A program made the translations under genes and the position numbers. From NCBI GenBank assembly GCA_003640385.1, contig RCAB01000018.1, forward strand, positions 248,001 through 312,000: 64,000 nucleotides of DNA, read 5' to 3'. Each line of letters begins with the position of its first letter. Positions within the stretch are counted from its first letter, which is position 1. Below, piece after piece: positions 28,001-41,314 of this stretch. The notes under the pieces are model-generated. The model was not told the origin of the DNA and did not search any database. It saw only the letters and a list, made by a program, of their open reading frames with translations. Source of the DNA: Setaria digitata (Eukaryota; Nematoda; Chromadorea; Rhabditida; Setariidae).

Positions 28001-29067
28001 AGACGTTGCCCAAATTGTTGTTTATGAGGCGACCATTGAATAATGCCAGTGAAAATTTTTATGGATGTGACGAAGGAACCGAGAAATTGAGTTAGCTTTT
28101 AGCATAAGTTAGTGGAATTTTGGAAAAAAACTGAAGAAAGAAAGGCCATGAATGGTTGCGTCTGACTTTGACTATCAGTCTCTGAGAATATTAATGGGAG
28201 CAGCTAGAGTCCAACATTTACTGTCTAGGATAGCAATTAAATTACAACCAGCTACTTACAGATAGGGCTCTTGTTGCTTTTTCATGGAAATTAGTCGTAA
28301 TGAATTATTGAGAAGCATTGAAAGCAGGTGATAAGCCGGAAACATTCTCTGCTGTTTATATTATAGGTGAACCGGTAGCAGTAAACTATCATGAACAAGC
28401 AACTATATGTGAACGTACCAGAAGTCCGGTTGAACCAGATGAACGAATTCAAAAGCTGTACCATTCGCCCCACGTCATAAGAGCATTTGAGAATATCTGC
28501 TTCATTGCCGAAATACTTAAGAAAAAAGATCAAGATGCTAAGGTAAATAATCATTGTCTTGAGGGAATAAGGAACCAAACTGTACCCCTGGAGATCAGAC
28601 GGGATATTTTTTGTAATTTACTAGCAATAGCGAGAAATTCGAAAGTTGTAATGATAGTTCACAAATTCATTTCTCTGCTATCGTAAGTCCTACTCAATTA
28701 AGGTGGATGAAGATTGGAATTATGTTGCGATGGTTTTAGACCGGTTGTTTTTGTTGTTGTTTTCGATCGCTTGTATCACGGGAACCATCACAATTTTCCT
28801 TCAGGTACCACTTACCTTTGAGCAACAATTTTCTAGAACTTTTGCAATAATTAGCATAAATAAACGATTTCTCGAATACAAATCCCACTGCTTTAAAGGG
28901 ACATTATTTGGCTGGTCCAAACGCTAGCATAGGCTTAAATCTGCTTCCTTCCTTACTACTTTGCTAAGTCTATATTTCTATAAGATCATTTTTTGTTGCA
29001 GGCACCGACACTTTACGACACTCGACAAGCCATCGATTTACAATATCGACCCACAAATATCACTTAA
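25089..29067 (+). CDS. unc-38: Nicotinic acetylcholine receptor alpha subunit, UNC-38/levamisole type
   Basis: Subunit of the pentameric, levamisole-sensitive acetylcholine-gated cation channel of nematode body muscle. Exons: 25089-25274, 25532-25686, 25941-26057, 26255-26288, 26393-26519, 26876-26988, 27247-27420, 27489-27591, 27932-28090, about 28328-28542, 28703-28804, 29002-29067; roughly 516 residues. Visible: a signal peptide ending near STVHC, an extracellular domain with SVWLKQVW and WEPPAVFK, a Cys-loop (C, 13 residues, C), the vicinal Cys pair in YASCCP that defines an alpha subunit, TM1 after [13 protein letters not shown]2 starting [14 protein letters not shown]3 [11 protein letters not shown], a variable cytoplasmic loop, then TM4 in [17 protein letters not shown]. 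From memory the sequence resembles UNC-38 more than UNC-63 or UNC-29; an alignment would settle it. The third intron needs a GC donor. The acceptor of exon 10 is uncertain (28313, 28328 or 28367, all in frame). Confidence 0.93.
25780..25822. repeat. Perfect 20-bp inverted repeat with a 3-base loop, in a receptor intron
   Basis: Left arm 25780-25799 and right arm 25803-25822 are exact reverse complements, separated by GAT. The hairpin lies in the second intron of the receptor gene. It shows no similarity to an exon and no flanking target duplication that I can see. Confidence 0.9.
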
Positions 29068-32000
29068 AGAAAATTAGGAGTGCTTTTGCAAGACATTAGT
29101 TACTAAGTGCTGCCTTTTCATGGCTAGAAAAATTCCAAGCCTAATATTCATAAAATGTGAAAACTAATCGAGGATGTCATATTTGAGTATTGTGCATAAG
29201 AACAAGATTACAAGGTGTGATTTGTTAGTGATTCTTTGCACATGACGACGGAAATTGCGATGAGAAGTTAAGTTCAAGTTTTCTTTTCCAAATTTAAAGG
29301 AAAGCAGACAATTCCTGGTAACCTAACTTTATTAGTGTGCAGCATTTTAAAAAATGAACAATTAGAATAGTTAATCAGATAAAACAATGTTCTGGTGAAA
29401 AAGAAAATAGGTAGTAAGTAAAATGGGCGAAAAATAATCAGATGATTTATAAATAAATTAAATTGTATACAAATTCATATGTATGGCGGCATACAGCGGA
29501 ATAACTAGGTCGATTCTTGTCTGCCCCTGACCTTGGTCTCAGTCAATTAGTGCTCCTCCTGACCTCGGTTTTATCACTCATCATTCCTTGTCCGTGAAAA
29601 GCTTTCCTTTCATAAATAGAGAGCGGTTAGCAATTAATAGTGTTCTTCAACTGTGCTGCAATTTCTAATGGATTTATTGATCGTAATTTTTGATTTGATA
29701 ATTAAATGATTAAATTTATTGGCGGCAAATGTGAATTACAACATTATTATTATTTCCGGATTGTGAATGAAAGTTATATAAATTCACCACATGTGACACT
29801 GTTCAGGTGATGATGTTTCTAAATAAAATCTGTGCCTAGTAAATAGAATGGTTATGCATGACGAAACGAGGCAAGAATTAATCCTCTGCGAAATGATAGC
29901 TAATTCACAATGCTATAATTAAAATTAATGTTTTACTATACTTGATTGAAACTTTTTGGCAAGGATGATAATTCCCGCTAACACTGTTTTTGTGATCTAA
30001 ACCAATTTTCTGCATTTAATCCGGTGTGAAAGTTCATCCTTTGCAGGAGAATTTAATTATTTTACCTGCCGGATTTTACTGCCTGGCAGTTAAAGTTCCA
30101 CATATTAAAGACCAAATTTAAGAAATTTTCATAAGATATAATTTACAAATGAGAACAGAACATTTGAAGCAAAAGTGGCGACTTTAATTCGTCCTATTTC
30201 TGTTCACTGAATCAATTGTTAGTTAATTATAGACGAGAGATATATTTCAGTAATTTCATGTGACCGATGGAGTAACAACAGATGAATATTCTGGTAATAT
30301 GAGACTATCTGAATCTGGAAAAATTGAAGAGATGCTCCCTTCAAATGCGGCTACATGTTCTTCGATCGTACTCATCGTTACAGAGTGGGAACTACTGTGT
30401 TGTTAAAAGAAATTCAAAACAGGAAAATCGAAATGAAGAAGCCTCGAAAACTTCAAATCAAGGACTTCCACATCCAAATAATTTTGTCAAAAGCAAACAT
30501 TGCATTACCTATAAGTTTCGTTATCAAATATGCACCTCTTGACGGAGGAATATGTCATTCTAGTGTGAAGTATTCTGCGTGCACTGATATACTTCTTCCA
30601 CTTCATATTTTAAACACTCGATTCCCTTAACTTGCTTTAATAGGATTTTAAGACTGACAAGTTTCTATTTAGAATCTTAAATCGTTCTCACCACACAGCA
30701 GCCATATATTCAAGCTTCTGCTCTTCTGACATGTATGAGATGTGCACTAACGCTTCTTATCTCCTGATCTCTATTGAACTTTACCTAATTTTCAAAAGAA
30801 AAAAAATCAGTGAAATTAATTTTAAATCTGCAAATAAAAGAGTAACAATTTATGTCTATGGAGCGGAACTGATAGATCTTTGCAGTAAGTGATAATATGG
30901 TTCAGAGAAGGTCCAAGGAGTAGCTGGACATATCGGTCCTGTTCCCTTCTTTACCTGGATGAATGAAAAGTATATGACGATGCTAAGATTGAGATAATTT
31001 TACGAAGTCTTTTCACTAGAGATCAGTCTTATCTCAGAGGAGATGAGCAAGTAACTTGCCCAAGTACAAATTGGAACAGACAGGTAACTTGTATGTAGCG
31101 GGAAAGTACGAGTCTTCCTTCACATTTCGAGTGTTGCCTTTTTCCAGTCTTCTGTTCAGCGGCGACACCGTCAACTGTCACTTACTACGGACCCAGATCG
31201 ACCAATACATGTTCACTCACGCACGCAGAATCTCTACGTGAATGCAGCAAGCATCGATGTCACCCGTGCAACTGGCACATTCAGCAGCTAATAATAATGT
31301 GGAACACATTAGAGAGACTTGACTCATTTGCAGCTCTTGCTGTCATCATTACTCGCAGCACGCAGCACGCAGCACGCAACATCTCGCACTCTGCATGGTG
31401 TGTTTGGTTCTTAGACCGACGTTTCAAGGTGAGCTTATTGATTCGAACAAGCAGCAAGCCTAGTCTTGCTTTCTGCTTCTTCCAGTTTGTTTTGCTAGTC
31501 GAGTACACATCACAGCCTACATGTACACATCGACAGACAAACACACACACATATGGACATCCATGAGGATGTGTGTACGTATTTGCCTGCTTAGTGTATT
31601 TTTGACAGATAGCGAAAACTATTCGCAACACCTTTTGCGGTTGAGAATGGTTTTCCTTGACTGGATTAGATTAGAATGATTATTTACTGTTGGCAGCATT
31701 GCTATCGCGTGATTAATAGTTAGCCATCATCATTTGTTGACTTTAGACCTCACTGCTGCCATACCAAATAGTATATTCACCGTAGTTAGAAACCTTGACT
31801 CTGTTGTTACATTATTTTTCATTTGATTCACAAATAATCACTTGGATATTGCAGTATGAAATATCCACGCGATGGACAATAACAGGTAGCACGATTTTGC
31901 CATCTACATGTTCCATCTGTTGTTGTACACGTAACTGGTAACTTTTACCCTGAAGATTCTCGTATACGTGCTGTGGTCACTTCCTGTCGTTCATGTTTTT

Positions 32001-32095
32001 ATGGTATCCAGGGAACATGTTGAAGTTACTGCTACCGTTGCTATTTTTGATACATACAACCTGTACGCAATAGATTATTAGCATTACTGGTGCAG
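29068..32095. other. Intergenic region between the receptor and the RGS gene
   Basis: Three kilobases without a supported gene. Plus-strand reading frames at 30324-30630 and 31056-31241 have no recognised motif. It contains a short 7-base tandem repeat near 31354 and a CA-rich stretch near 31540, and probably holds the promoter of the RGS gene. Confidence 0.5.
31354..31374. repeat. Tandem 7-base repeat, three perfect copies
   Basis: The unit CGCAGCA is repeated three times head to tail, with a partial fourth copy after it. It lies in the region upstream of the RGS gene. Probably slippage-derived. Confidence 0.8.
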
Positions 32096-35000
32096 ATGGC
32101 TGCCTACACCCTTGCTAAGGTTCGTTTCATTTCTATTCCTATTATTTTTAGTCAAAATCTGCGAATATAATCCATTTTTAGTGAAACTGTTAGGGTCCTA
32201 GGAAGTAGGTTATATTCAACTTACGAAATGTGCAACTTTTCAGTACCCAACTATGTCAGTTCGACCTTTACATAGGCTGTTTTTTTCTAAATGACACTCA
32301 GTTGTTTTTATACCATTTAATATTCACTCGCAATGGTGAAAGCACCAACAACCAATTTTAATTTTCACCTTTTTCCTTATTCGTTTTAAGTTTCTCTTTC
32401 CACATTCCAATTATTGCATTCTCTTTCAAACTCCTCTTATATCTGTTGTTTCTCTGTCGTAACATATTTCATATCTGTAGGACCTTCGTGTTACGGTAAG
32501 AATGCTTCCTTTCCATAAGTAAAATGTTCGCCTGATTTATTTTTTGAACTTCACTTAACTATATATTGATTAGAATTGCATGATTCAGGAGCATTAAGGT
32601 TTGTTTGCTGCTTATATCTCACTCCAAAATATTTTGTGGGAACAGAACTGCTTACTGCATTCTTTACCAACCAACTAGCAACATTGCATATTTACCTGAT
32701 GAAGTCTTTCCTTTATGAGTGCGATTTTCGTGCTGCATGCTGCAATCATGCTGCGGCAGGATTAGCTTTTCTCATAGATTTTTTTTTTTTTTATTTATCT
32801 AAAGATATTTAAAACCTGAATTTCAAAATATTTGCTTAATAAAACTCTAATTTCTCGTAATAACTTTTTTGCAGTGATATTTCATTAAAAAATGTGTAAT
32901 TCGAGGAAAAAGCGATGATGTAAAAAAGGGGTTTGTTTTGTGGGGCTAGTTGGGTTTCCGTGTGAAACATATGGAATTTTAGTGTGGAACAGTCATAGAT
33001 GTGTGTTTCCCTATAGATTTTAATTTAAAATTTAAATTCATAAGGAAGTTTCAAATGGAAGATCGATTTCTAAGAAGTACTTTTCTTGGCAGATATATTG
33101 TGTCTGATATTACTGCAACTAAAAGTCATGATGTAAAAGAGATAAGATTTAATAGCAATGGCTCTTGTGCATTTTCCCCCCTTTTTTTATTAGCTAATTT
33201 GGTTTATAGGTGTGAATGGAAAAAGCAATACATTGGATAGCTCTATTCAGGACAAATTTCGTTTAATTTTAGATAAGCATTAACAAAGAGTTATCCTTGT
33301 GTAAATTTAATTTGTAGTGCTGTTTTTAATAAAAAAAAAGAAAAGTCATCCAAAATTTTAGCTGGCTAATTTAAATTTCTGATTCATAGAAATTGCTTTA
33401 CGTAGTAAATATTTCAAATTGTGTCATCTATTATGTCCTTCCAACCCTTTAATTATTCTTTACTGGAAATTTTGGTACACTGACGGTTGTTATCAAAATT
33501 GTTCATTCCAAGTTTTCAGCTCGATTTACTGTCTATGCGGATCGCTGAATCGGCACCGCTCAAAACGCTCAAATATTTTCGCGTGGCTGTACCACAAGCT
33601 CTTACCGGCCAAACTCTGGTTTCCTTTTTACAGGTTTGCTTTTCTTTAAATTGATAATATATTTTTTATGTTTGTAATTCGATAAGTTGTGCTTTTTGAT
33701 TTCAGAATCGGTTTTTGAATTTTCATATATTATTTTATAAGAAGTTGCGATATAAATCATATGTGTATCAGTCATGAATGATATGATAAAGTACATGAAA
33801 ACTTTTTTCCTGTACTACTACACACAAAAAGAATAAAAAGAGTGATTTTTAAATGGTGTTTTTTTTTTTCCATAATGTGTATTAGAGACAAAACATTGCA
33901 GGAGTTGATGGCTTTTGATGATCTCGCGGATGCATTGCACTTGGCAACTTTACTTCTTCAGCATGGTTACATATTCCCCGTTATTGAGCATTCATTGCTT
34001 GTCAAGGATGATAATACATTATATAGATTACAAATGCCATACTTTTGGCCTTCACATGCTACTCACACCGATAATGTTGAATACGGTGAGATTCTTCGCT
34101 GATTATTGAAGAGTATCAGTGGAATCGATCGCAATTTAGTAGTTAATAATATCAAGTTTCTTTTATTCTTTTGCGAATTTAGAATCTTTTTTTCTGGTAG
34201 AATCTTTTTAGACGTATAAAAACATCTAGCCTCATAGATTGGACAGAAAACCGAATAAGGGGAAAGGTGGAAGCTAATGCTATAAATGCATAGTCACAAA
34301 AAATACATCAAAAATTATTTCGAAGTCGGTAGGAACATCAAAATCAATGTATTTTCTTTTCAGCAATCTATCTTAATAAAAGGCTGATGCGAAATGAGCA
34401 GAAGCATGGATTGGAAGAAGATGAAGTTGAGGCATATAATAAACTTCTTGAGCTTCTTGGCCATATGTGGGGTTTTATTACTGTTCAAGCAGAAATGCAA
34501 TTGAAAATTCAGAAGGTTAGATAGCTTATCATTTCGTATCGTTTCATAAAATCAGCTGCGATATTACTGTTTTCATGTTAAATCAATCGTAAAATCATCG
34601 TTTTTAATAATAAACGGTACAAATTTACCCATAAATGGAACAAAAGTTTAGCAACGCATTATGTTTATGCATAGTTGTTTGTTAACGTTAATGTTGATGA
34701 AAGACTTTCTCATTGGCCATTTATTTCCATTTCAAATTAGCTTCTTGTTTAATGGGTCATTAATTAACAAAGTGATTGGAATAAATATGACTTATAGGAA
34801 AAGAAAAAGAGTGACAAAGTTGTATATGATAGTGAAGAAAGAGCATTTTGGAGGACTCGAAGGCCTGGACAAGCAAATTGTCTCGAACAGCACATTCAGG
34901 TTATCATTTTATTTAAGCACTGAAGAAAAAGAATAAAAGAGGAAAACAGTTCTGAAAGACTGAACTTAATATTCCGCGCTTGGGTATTTTAAATATGCAG

Positions 35001-37183
35001 AAAACTTATTAATGAACGCAGAGGTGAAGATTTTGACTTAATATTTAATGTGTAAAAAAATAAAACTAAAACTTCTGTAATAAAACAGTTAGAGTAATAT
35101 TTCAGTAGTTTTAAAATCAAACATTTTATAATGAACGCCATACTTATTTAACTGTGTACTTATGGAAATTATATTTTCTAGAAGAAAGAAAAGAAATTAC
35201 GGAAGCGTACTGTTGCTGTTTATCGAAGGGAATTGGAGCGATTGAAATTCACGTTGAAAACGAAACCATGGCTAAAGGCTATGAAAGCAAGTGAGACGTA
35301 AGTATTTGGTATATCTTTGTTTGGAATTTTTAAGGAATAATAAGAAATATTTCACTCATTAAAAAGAAATAGGAAGCATAGCATTCCGCAAAATGTGCTC
35401 TAATAGTACTGAAATGTTTTTTCGTCATAATTTTAGTGGTGAAAGGGTGTAGATATAAAGAGAATGACACACTGTTTACTTATTTTGATACAGGTTGAGG
35501 TAGCCTCGAAAATGGATCTTCGCCTATTACAATTGATGTGCTTGATGCAGCTACGCACCGTACAGATAAAGATATCAAATGACACTGTAAAATTTAGGAT
35601 GGTGTCTTGGTGTGAACAGTTCCATGATTATGATCCTTTTATATCAACTCCACAACCTAGTAATCCGTGGATATCTGACGACACTAATTTATGGGTGCTA
35701 AATACTGACTCGTAAGTTCCACAGTTATGCGTATTATACTGCTTTGCACTCAGCCAGCATCATTTGTTTACAGTTAACTGTTAAAGTGGATTAGGGAGAA
35801 TTCAGTACTGCCAGTCCAAGCACACATTTTACTACGTCACTGAAGCCATTGTACTACTGGGATTAAGAGCTGGTTATTGCAGAAATTTTTAATATAGGAG
35901 GTTATAAAAAAATAAGTCTTCATTTCCGAGAACTTCACTGCATTCGTTATTCTGTGAAATTGTAAACATTTCTTATATAAAGCTACTGTAGGGTAGAAGT
36001 GCCGACAGAGCGACGGGTTAAACGGTGGGGCCTTTCGGTGCAAGAGCTCGTCCGTGATCCCATTGGACGACAAGTTCTTGAAACATTCCTGGAAAGCGAA
36101 TTTTCTTCCGAAAACATCCGCTTTTGGATGGCTATTCAAGATTTGAAATTTTCTGCCAATGAACAAGTAGAAAGGAAGGCGCAGCATATTTATGAAGAAT
36201 TTTTAGCTTCCGGCGCTCCTTGTCAGGTATGCTTTTTTCCTACGCTTGTTAATTATTTTAATTGGTTGCAATTAGAGTCTGGTTCTCCTCTTCTTCAAAT
36301 GAATCAAGTGAACCATTTGGGATCGTGGGTACTGACCGAAAGAATAGTCGGATTCAAACGTCAAGTTTCGCCATGAGATTTTTTTTTTGCACCCACTGGG
36401 ATACCATTAATTTTAAATCTTTTCTTACACATAGATCTTTTTATCATACTGCTGAAATACATATCTGAGACTTAGAGAGTAGAGAGTTTAATTAAGGAAG
36501 AACATAGTGGATTAGCCCTTTTTCATTTTCAGGTAAATGTTGATTCACGTACGCTAGAAGCCGCAATGAAATCACTGCAGGATAAGTCAGTGGCCAGACG
36601 GCATGCATTTTCCCCAGCCGAGGAACATGTATTTACTTTGATGAGCAAGGATTCGTATCCACGATTTTTACGCTCCCAAATTTACAAGGGAGTACTTTCA
36701 GCAGCTCAACAACAAGTAATTTCTATGAAATAAAATGAATCCATTTCTGCGTTCTCGTTTATTTCAACTTAAAAGTGCTCATTGATTTGCTGAGTGATAC
36801 TGTTAAATTTTTTATAGGGCTCACGACGTCTTGGTTGGCGAAATTTTGTATTCAATATGGGTAACCAGAGGAAGTTGCCAGCAACAACCAAACAACATAA
36901 AATAAGCCGTGACGATAACTCCCATATTTCACTTCCGAAGCAGCTCAGTTCCGATTCTCTCTCTGTATTAAAAGCACAGACGCAGAGGTTTTTTCCGTTT
37001 TTTTTTTTTTGAATTTTTCCTCGAACATAAAAAAGTAAGGTAAATCATCAACATATAAAATCAAACACAAGTGGTCTTGAAATAACTTATTCCAAAGAAT
37101 GGAAATTATGCTTAACATATGGAATTTCAAAAGTCAATTTCAGGCTACCAGCAGAATCTTTTGCAACTATACCGAATACGTAA
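32096..37183 (+). CDS. eat-16: R7-family regulator of G-protein signalling (DEP-GGL-RGS), EAT-16-like
   Basis: GTPase-activating protein for heterotrimeric G alpha subunits; family members work as obligate dimers with G beta-5. Modelled exons: 32096-32119, 33520-33633, 33902-34085, 34364-34515, 35182-35290, 35504-35711, 35992-36226, 36533-36715, 36818-36987, 37144-37183; about 472 residues. DEP domain near 10-90 (VPQALTGQTLV, ADALHLATLLLQHGY, YRLQMPYFWPS), GGL near 205-245 (CEQFHDYDPF, QPSNPWISDD), RGS near 275-400 (VKRWGLS, LESEFSSENIRFWMA, SKDSYPRFLRSQIY). The tail GSRRLGWRNFVFN and a length close to my memory of EAT-16 (rather than the longer EGL-10) suggest EAT-16. The eight-codon first exon, right after GCAG, and the exon 5/6 junction (alternative donor after 35297) are the least certain parts. 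Confidence 0.9.
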
Positions 37184-37213
37184 CAAATATAGACGTAGAA
37201 TTGTCTAACATGC

Positions 37214-40200
37214 TCAAAACGCCAGTGGCTGTGGTAGTACTGTAGATGATAATGCTGTAAACGATTGTTGTTCAGTTGGTGCTAGTTTAGTTCCACTTTG
37301 TTGGTTATCGGTGTTGTTATTGCTTTCACCATAACTAGTGCTAATTGTAGCAATGAACAGCTGAAGGCGTATTTGAGCGATTTCTATTAGTCCATTACTA
37401 AACAACCTGATTTTATCTCCATTTAGCAGTGTTTTACCATCAACGTATATAGGAGGCTTTCCAACATTGGATAAGAATACTTCCATTGTTTTGGTTTGCT
37501 CATTTCGTATTATTCTTAACGTGGCCTGTTTGCGACTGATTGTTGCCACTGGTCCTTCTAGGGCCAGATTTATATCAACCTAAAACTGCGAATTTTAATT
37601 TCTGGTTAGATCTACAAATATAGTGATTCACGGATTTAGTTTGGAATTTGTTTGTGCAAACTCAAAAACTAGGTGTTTTCTCAGTATTCGAGATTTCTTA
37701 AACATTATATTTCTGTTCTGTTTTTTCTTAAGTCCAATTCTCGTAACCATTTTCAAAGATACCATTAGAAAACTCATGCATTTTTCTATTCATCTAAAGT
37801 TTCCATATCTTACATGTGATATAATCGGTATTTTAGTATTTATATAAAATCAGTGCTAGATTTCCTAGCATGTACTCTTTTTCTCATTTTCGAAACAGTG
37901 CATAAGAAGTGAAAGGCAGTTATGCTCAACCAAAGATTTTTTCTTTGTACAGATTCCGGCTCCTACTTCAAGAAATAAACGATTTTTCGAAGTGTTATTA
38001 TTATACTGCAAAGTTTACCGCAGTTGTTCCTGAATCAGCAGGGAAGTTTTGATGCTAGATTCATAATAAGCAAAACTACACGAACATATATATCATGAAT
38101 TTTACTCTCTACGTACACTGTGAAACTGTGTGTTGCGACCTATTAGTATAGTTTCTCCCCGCAGCAGGTAGCGCACCACGCGTCCTTTTAAAACACCCCA
38201 AATACCCTCACCCATTTGTGAGTCGTCCGATATACCACTGACAGCTTCAACGTGTACCTAGAAATATCCATTCTCAATGAAGATTAAGCAAGTCATGACA
38301 AGATAACCCTACACTCTTCCAGAATTCCAGGAAGTTTCAGTGATTATAATCTTAGTTTTAAGAGTCTGAGTACAGCGACCATTAGGTAAGAAAAAGTTTT
38401 TTGTTCGGAAACAACGTGTAATTGCTGCGATCATGTTATCTCGGTATTACTTTGATCCACAGAAAGGAAAAAAGGGAAAAGAAAGGGAAGGAATGGTGTG
38501 CAGTACACTACCTCTGCGGAACAAAAAATAAAAAGTAACTTTTTCCCATTCAAGCCAAGTGCGTTCAGCCAAAGCTGCTGCCTTAGACAAACGCATTTCT
38601 TCAAAACTAATATGTCGATCCCAACCGCCATTCCACTCCAGGCTTTGCTCAATATCTGCAAAATCTAAGACACGGTTGCTAGCCTTCCTCTGATCTTGTA
38701 ACAAATCCCAATTTTTCATTTCCAACCAGTGATGCTGTAAGACAGTTGGAGTACGCGCATGATGAAACACTTCCTTGTTTCGTTCCAACAGCTAAAAATT
38801 GTGGAACTTTCGAGTGTATTTTATATAGAAATCATAACTAAGCTTCATTTCTAAAAATTCCATTCGCGATCGAAATACCAAAGTTTTATATTGACTACCA
38901 AATTTCCTAACTATTACTAATATGCTTTTGCTATTTACTTTGGACCTATTTCTGACAAACATTGGCAAGTGAAGACTCCACAATGAGAAACTAAAAAATG
39001 ACTCGACCTGCTCAAACACAGCAAGATTACTACCGCTGGTAGTAGACGGAATAGCTGATAACAATTCTTCTTCTTCCACGGTAAAAACCGTTCTTGACTG
39101 CACCGCACTTATAGTTTCCAAGGAAAGATCTGCAATGCGTCTCTTGGCAACATTCGAAACGCCCTGAAAGAAATTAAATCGTTAGTGAAATGTATATTAA
39201 CTATTACGGTTTCTAGGACATATCTGTTGTAATGCACAGCCAAAAAATACAAAGGATGAAAATGAGTAAATTTTACAAGAAAATATATCTGTATATCTCA
39301 GCTGCAGATACGCTGAGACATATTTATTAGATTTATCTATCTGGGGTTTTTATTTAAAAGCAGTGTCCATTCTAAAAAAAAAAGCAGTCTCACTTTAGTG
39401 AACAATTTGCTCTTCAAACCTTCTAAAACACATATGACAAAAACTTATTAGAATCTAAAATAATGCAAAATGAAATAGTACCTTAAAAGGAAATGGTAGC
39501 TTAATCATCACTAATGCAAGCAAATGGGCCGTTCAAAATCCAAGATCAAATTAATGAGAGAAGGGATCTACCTGTACAAGTCCCTATAGAGAATCTAATG
39601 GCACAAATAGGGCTGCATCAAGAGCTTGCAGAATCCTAGTAGAGGTCAGTTGATTAATTTTACCCAAAATATGTGACGAACGACATATTTATGTCAATGA
39701 TTACATTATATACTCATTAAAGTCAAAAAACAAACAAACAAATAAAACCTCATCATAGAGTAATTCATACCATCTTTCTTCGATCTCACCACGAGTAAAA
39801 GGGCGTGAAAAAAGAACAGCTCCATGAACAGCAGCAAGACTGCTCACCTAAATATTCTATAAGTATAATTTTAGTATCAAGCTTTCTTTGTTTTACAAAA
39901 CGGTTTAAAATGGTTCTCATCCAAGTAACAAGCAGTAGCACATCCAAGTAATAAGAAGTGCCACTGGATATCATACCCGAGTTACTGCTGTTATTAGCGC
40001 TACATCATCTAGTGCAGTCCATTTTTTTAACGATTCGGTCAAGCCTGTATTAAGGCTTGCTGTCTGAGATGCTAAGGCTGTCAGTTCTTTGGTACGTGCT
40101 TCTTTACTTGTCGATCGTTCACGTCTTTTCTAGAAAGTTTCTTCAGTATATGAATATTCTAAATAATCGAGAAAAAAGGAAGGAAAAACTATCAAAAATC

Positions 40201-41314
40201 CAGCAAACCTATCACTGCTATACCATCAAAATATGCAAATTTAATATTTATATAGAATATAACTTGCTGAATAAAAATTTTCCTCATGACTTTACTAGAA
40301 CATCTCAAATTCATACTTTATCAGCAAAAATAACAGACTGCATTTGACCGATAGGTTTTCCTGGAAATTTCTTGAAGCTTTTAACCTCAACAGGAGTCCC
40401 AATAGCCGTTTCAGTGGTTCGCCACTGCCTCTTACCTAGTTTCACTCGTGCTGTCATCTGTGTCTTTTCCTTAAATGCAGACAAAAACTAGGCAACTATA
40501 AACTGCCACATCCATACAGGAAAAAGAAGAATAAAAAACCTGAACAACCACTCCTCATCAATCAAGCAAGCCAAATAAGTAGTTCCTGCAGACCATTAAA
40601 ATGAAGACGGCAAGGAATGACTTTCTAAGATAATCGTGGAAAAATTTCCGGACAAAAAATATAAGCAGCATACTACAAAACGATCCACAGCTTCTGGAGA
40701 ATGATGCAATCTTTCAGCACTTGGCCGCTTCCTCTGTACTATTTTAGCAGTAGAAATACTATCAACAATTTCGTCATCAAATTTCGGCTTTCGAATTTCA
40801 CGATTGGAACGACGTACTTTTAGTGAGCCATTTTCATCATATGTGTCTCTAAATTTTTTTAAGCTTTCAATATATTCAATTTTTTTCAGCTATGATCCTT
40901 CTTACACCATCGTACGTCACAAATCGGTTAACTAAAATGTGAGATATCAGCTCCATAGCATCGAACCCACACAGTCAAAACTCAAAATTTCTGAAGAATC
41001 TAGAAATTTAATCTACAATTCGTTAACAACCGGGATATAAAAGAAGCATCTATTAATATTCGTGTATGAGCACCATATCTGACTTTCTACTTTGAAATCT
41101 CAGAGTAAGGAAAAATTTAAATATTTTTTCCCGAATTTCCACTATGACGACAGTCAGTGGGAAATAACTGACCTTTCCTCAGTAAACCGATTTAATTAGA
41201 ATGATTTAATACTTACCTATTTTCTGGAGCGTTAAATTTTGCGGTAGATGGCTGCGATAAGGACGGACTAGACAATGCACATTTTCGAGTGGTTTCCACT
41301 CCGCTGGTATCCAT
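37214..41314 (-). CDS. mcrs1: Microspherule protein 1 (MCRS1), FHA-domain chromatin and centrosome protein
   Basis: Orthologue of MCRS1, a subunit of the NSL acetyltransferase and INO80 remodelling complexes in animals. Exons 5' to 3': 41314-41217, 40848-40677, 40469-40317, 40129-39977, 39847-39749, 39163-39008, 38791-38540, 38257-38117, 37579-37214; about 529 residues with all phases compatible. The N-terminal part is charged ([15 protein letters not shown]). The MCRS-N domain, about 170-361, shows [29 protein letters not shown] and the run [15 protein letters not shown]. The C-terminal FHA domain, about 370-470, shows [17 protein letters not shown], then ISRKQATL and [15 protein letters not shown]. 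The ATG follows a TTTAG acceptor, so a non-coding 5' exon or spliced leader is likely. The 5' edge of the third exon could instead be 40457. Confidence 0.93.

Noticed and set aside
30324..30630. Overlapping plus-strand frames of 72 and 91 codons between the receptor and RGS genes
   Set aside because: No motif, no convincing splice sites and composition like the surrounding intergenic DNA.
33419..33649. Plus-strand frame over the DEP exon reading NIFAWLYHKL
   Set aside because: The overlapping frame reads VPQALTGQTLVSFLQ, which fits the DEP consensus and joins in phase with a TTGCAG acceptor at 33902 at the right spacing.
36999..37011. Read-through ending of the RGS protein in a run of phenylalanines
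   Set aside because: A donor at 36988 and a strong TTTCAG acceptor at 37143 give a cleaner ending (LPAESFATIPNT) and remove the poly-T stretch.
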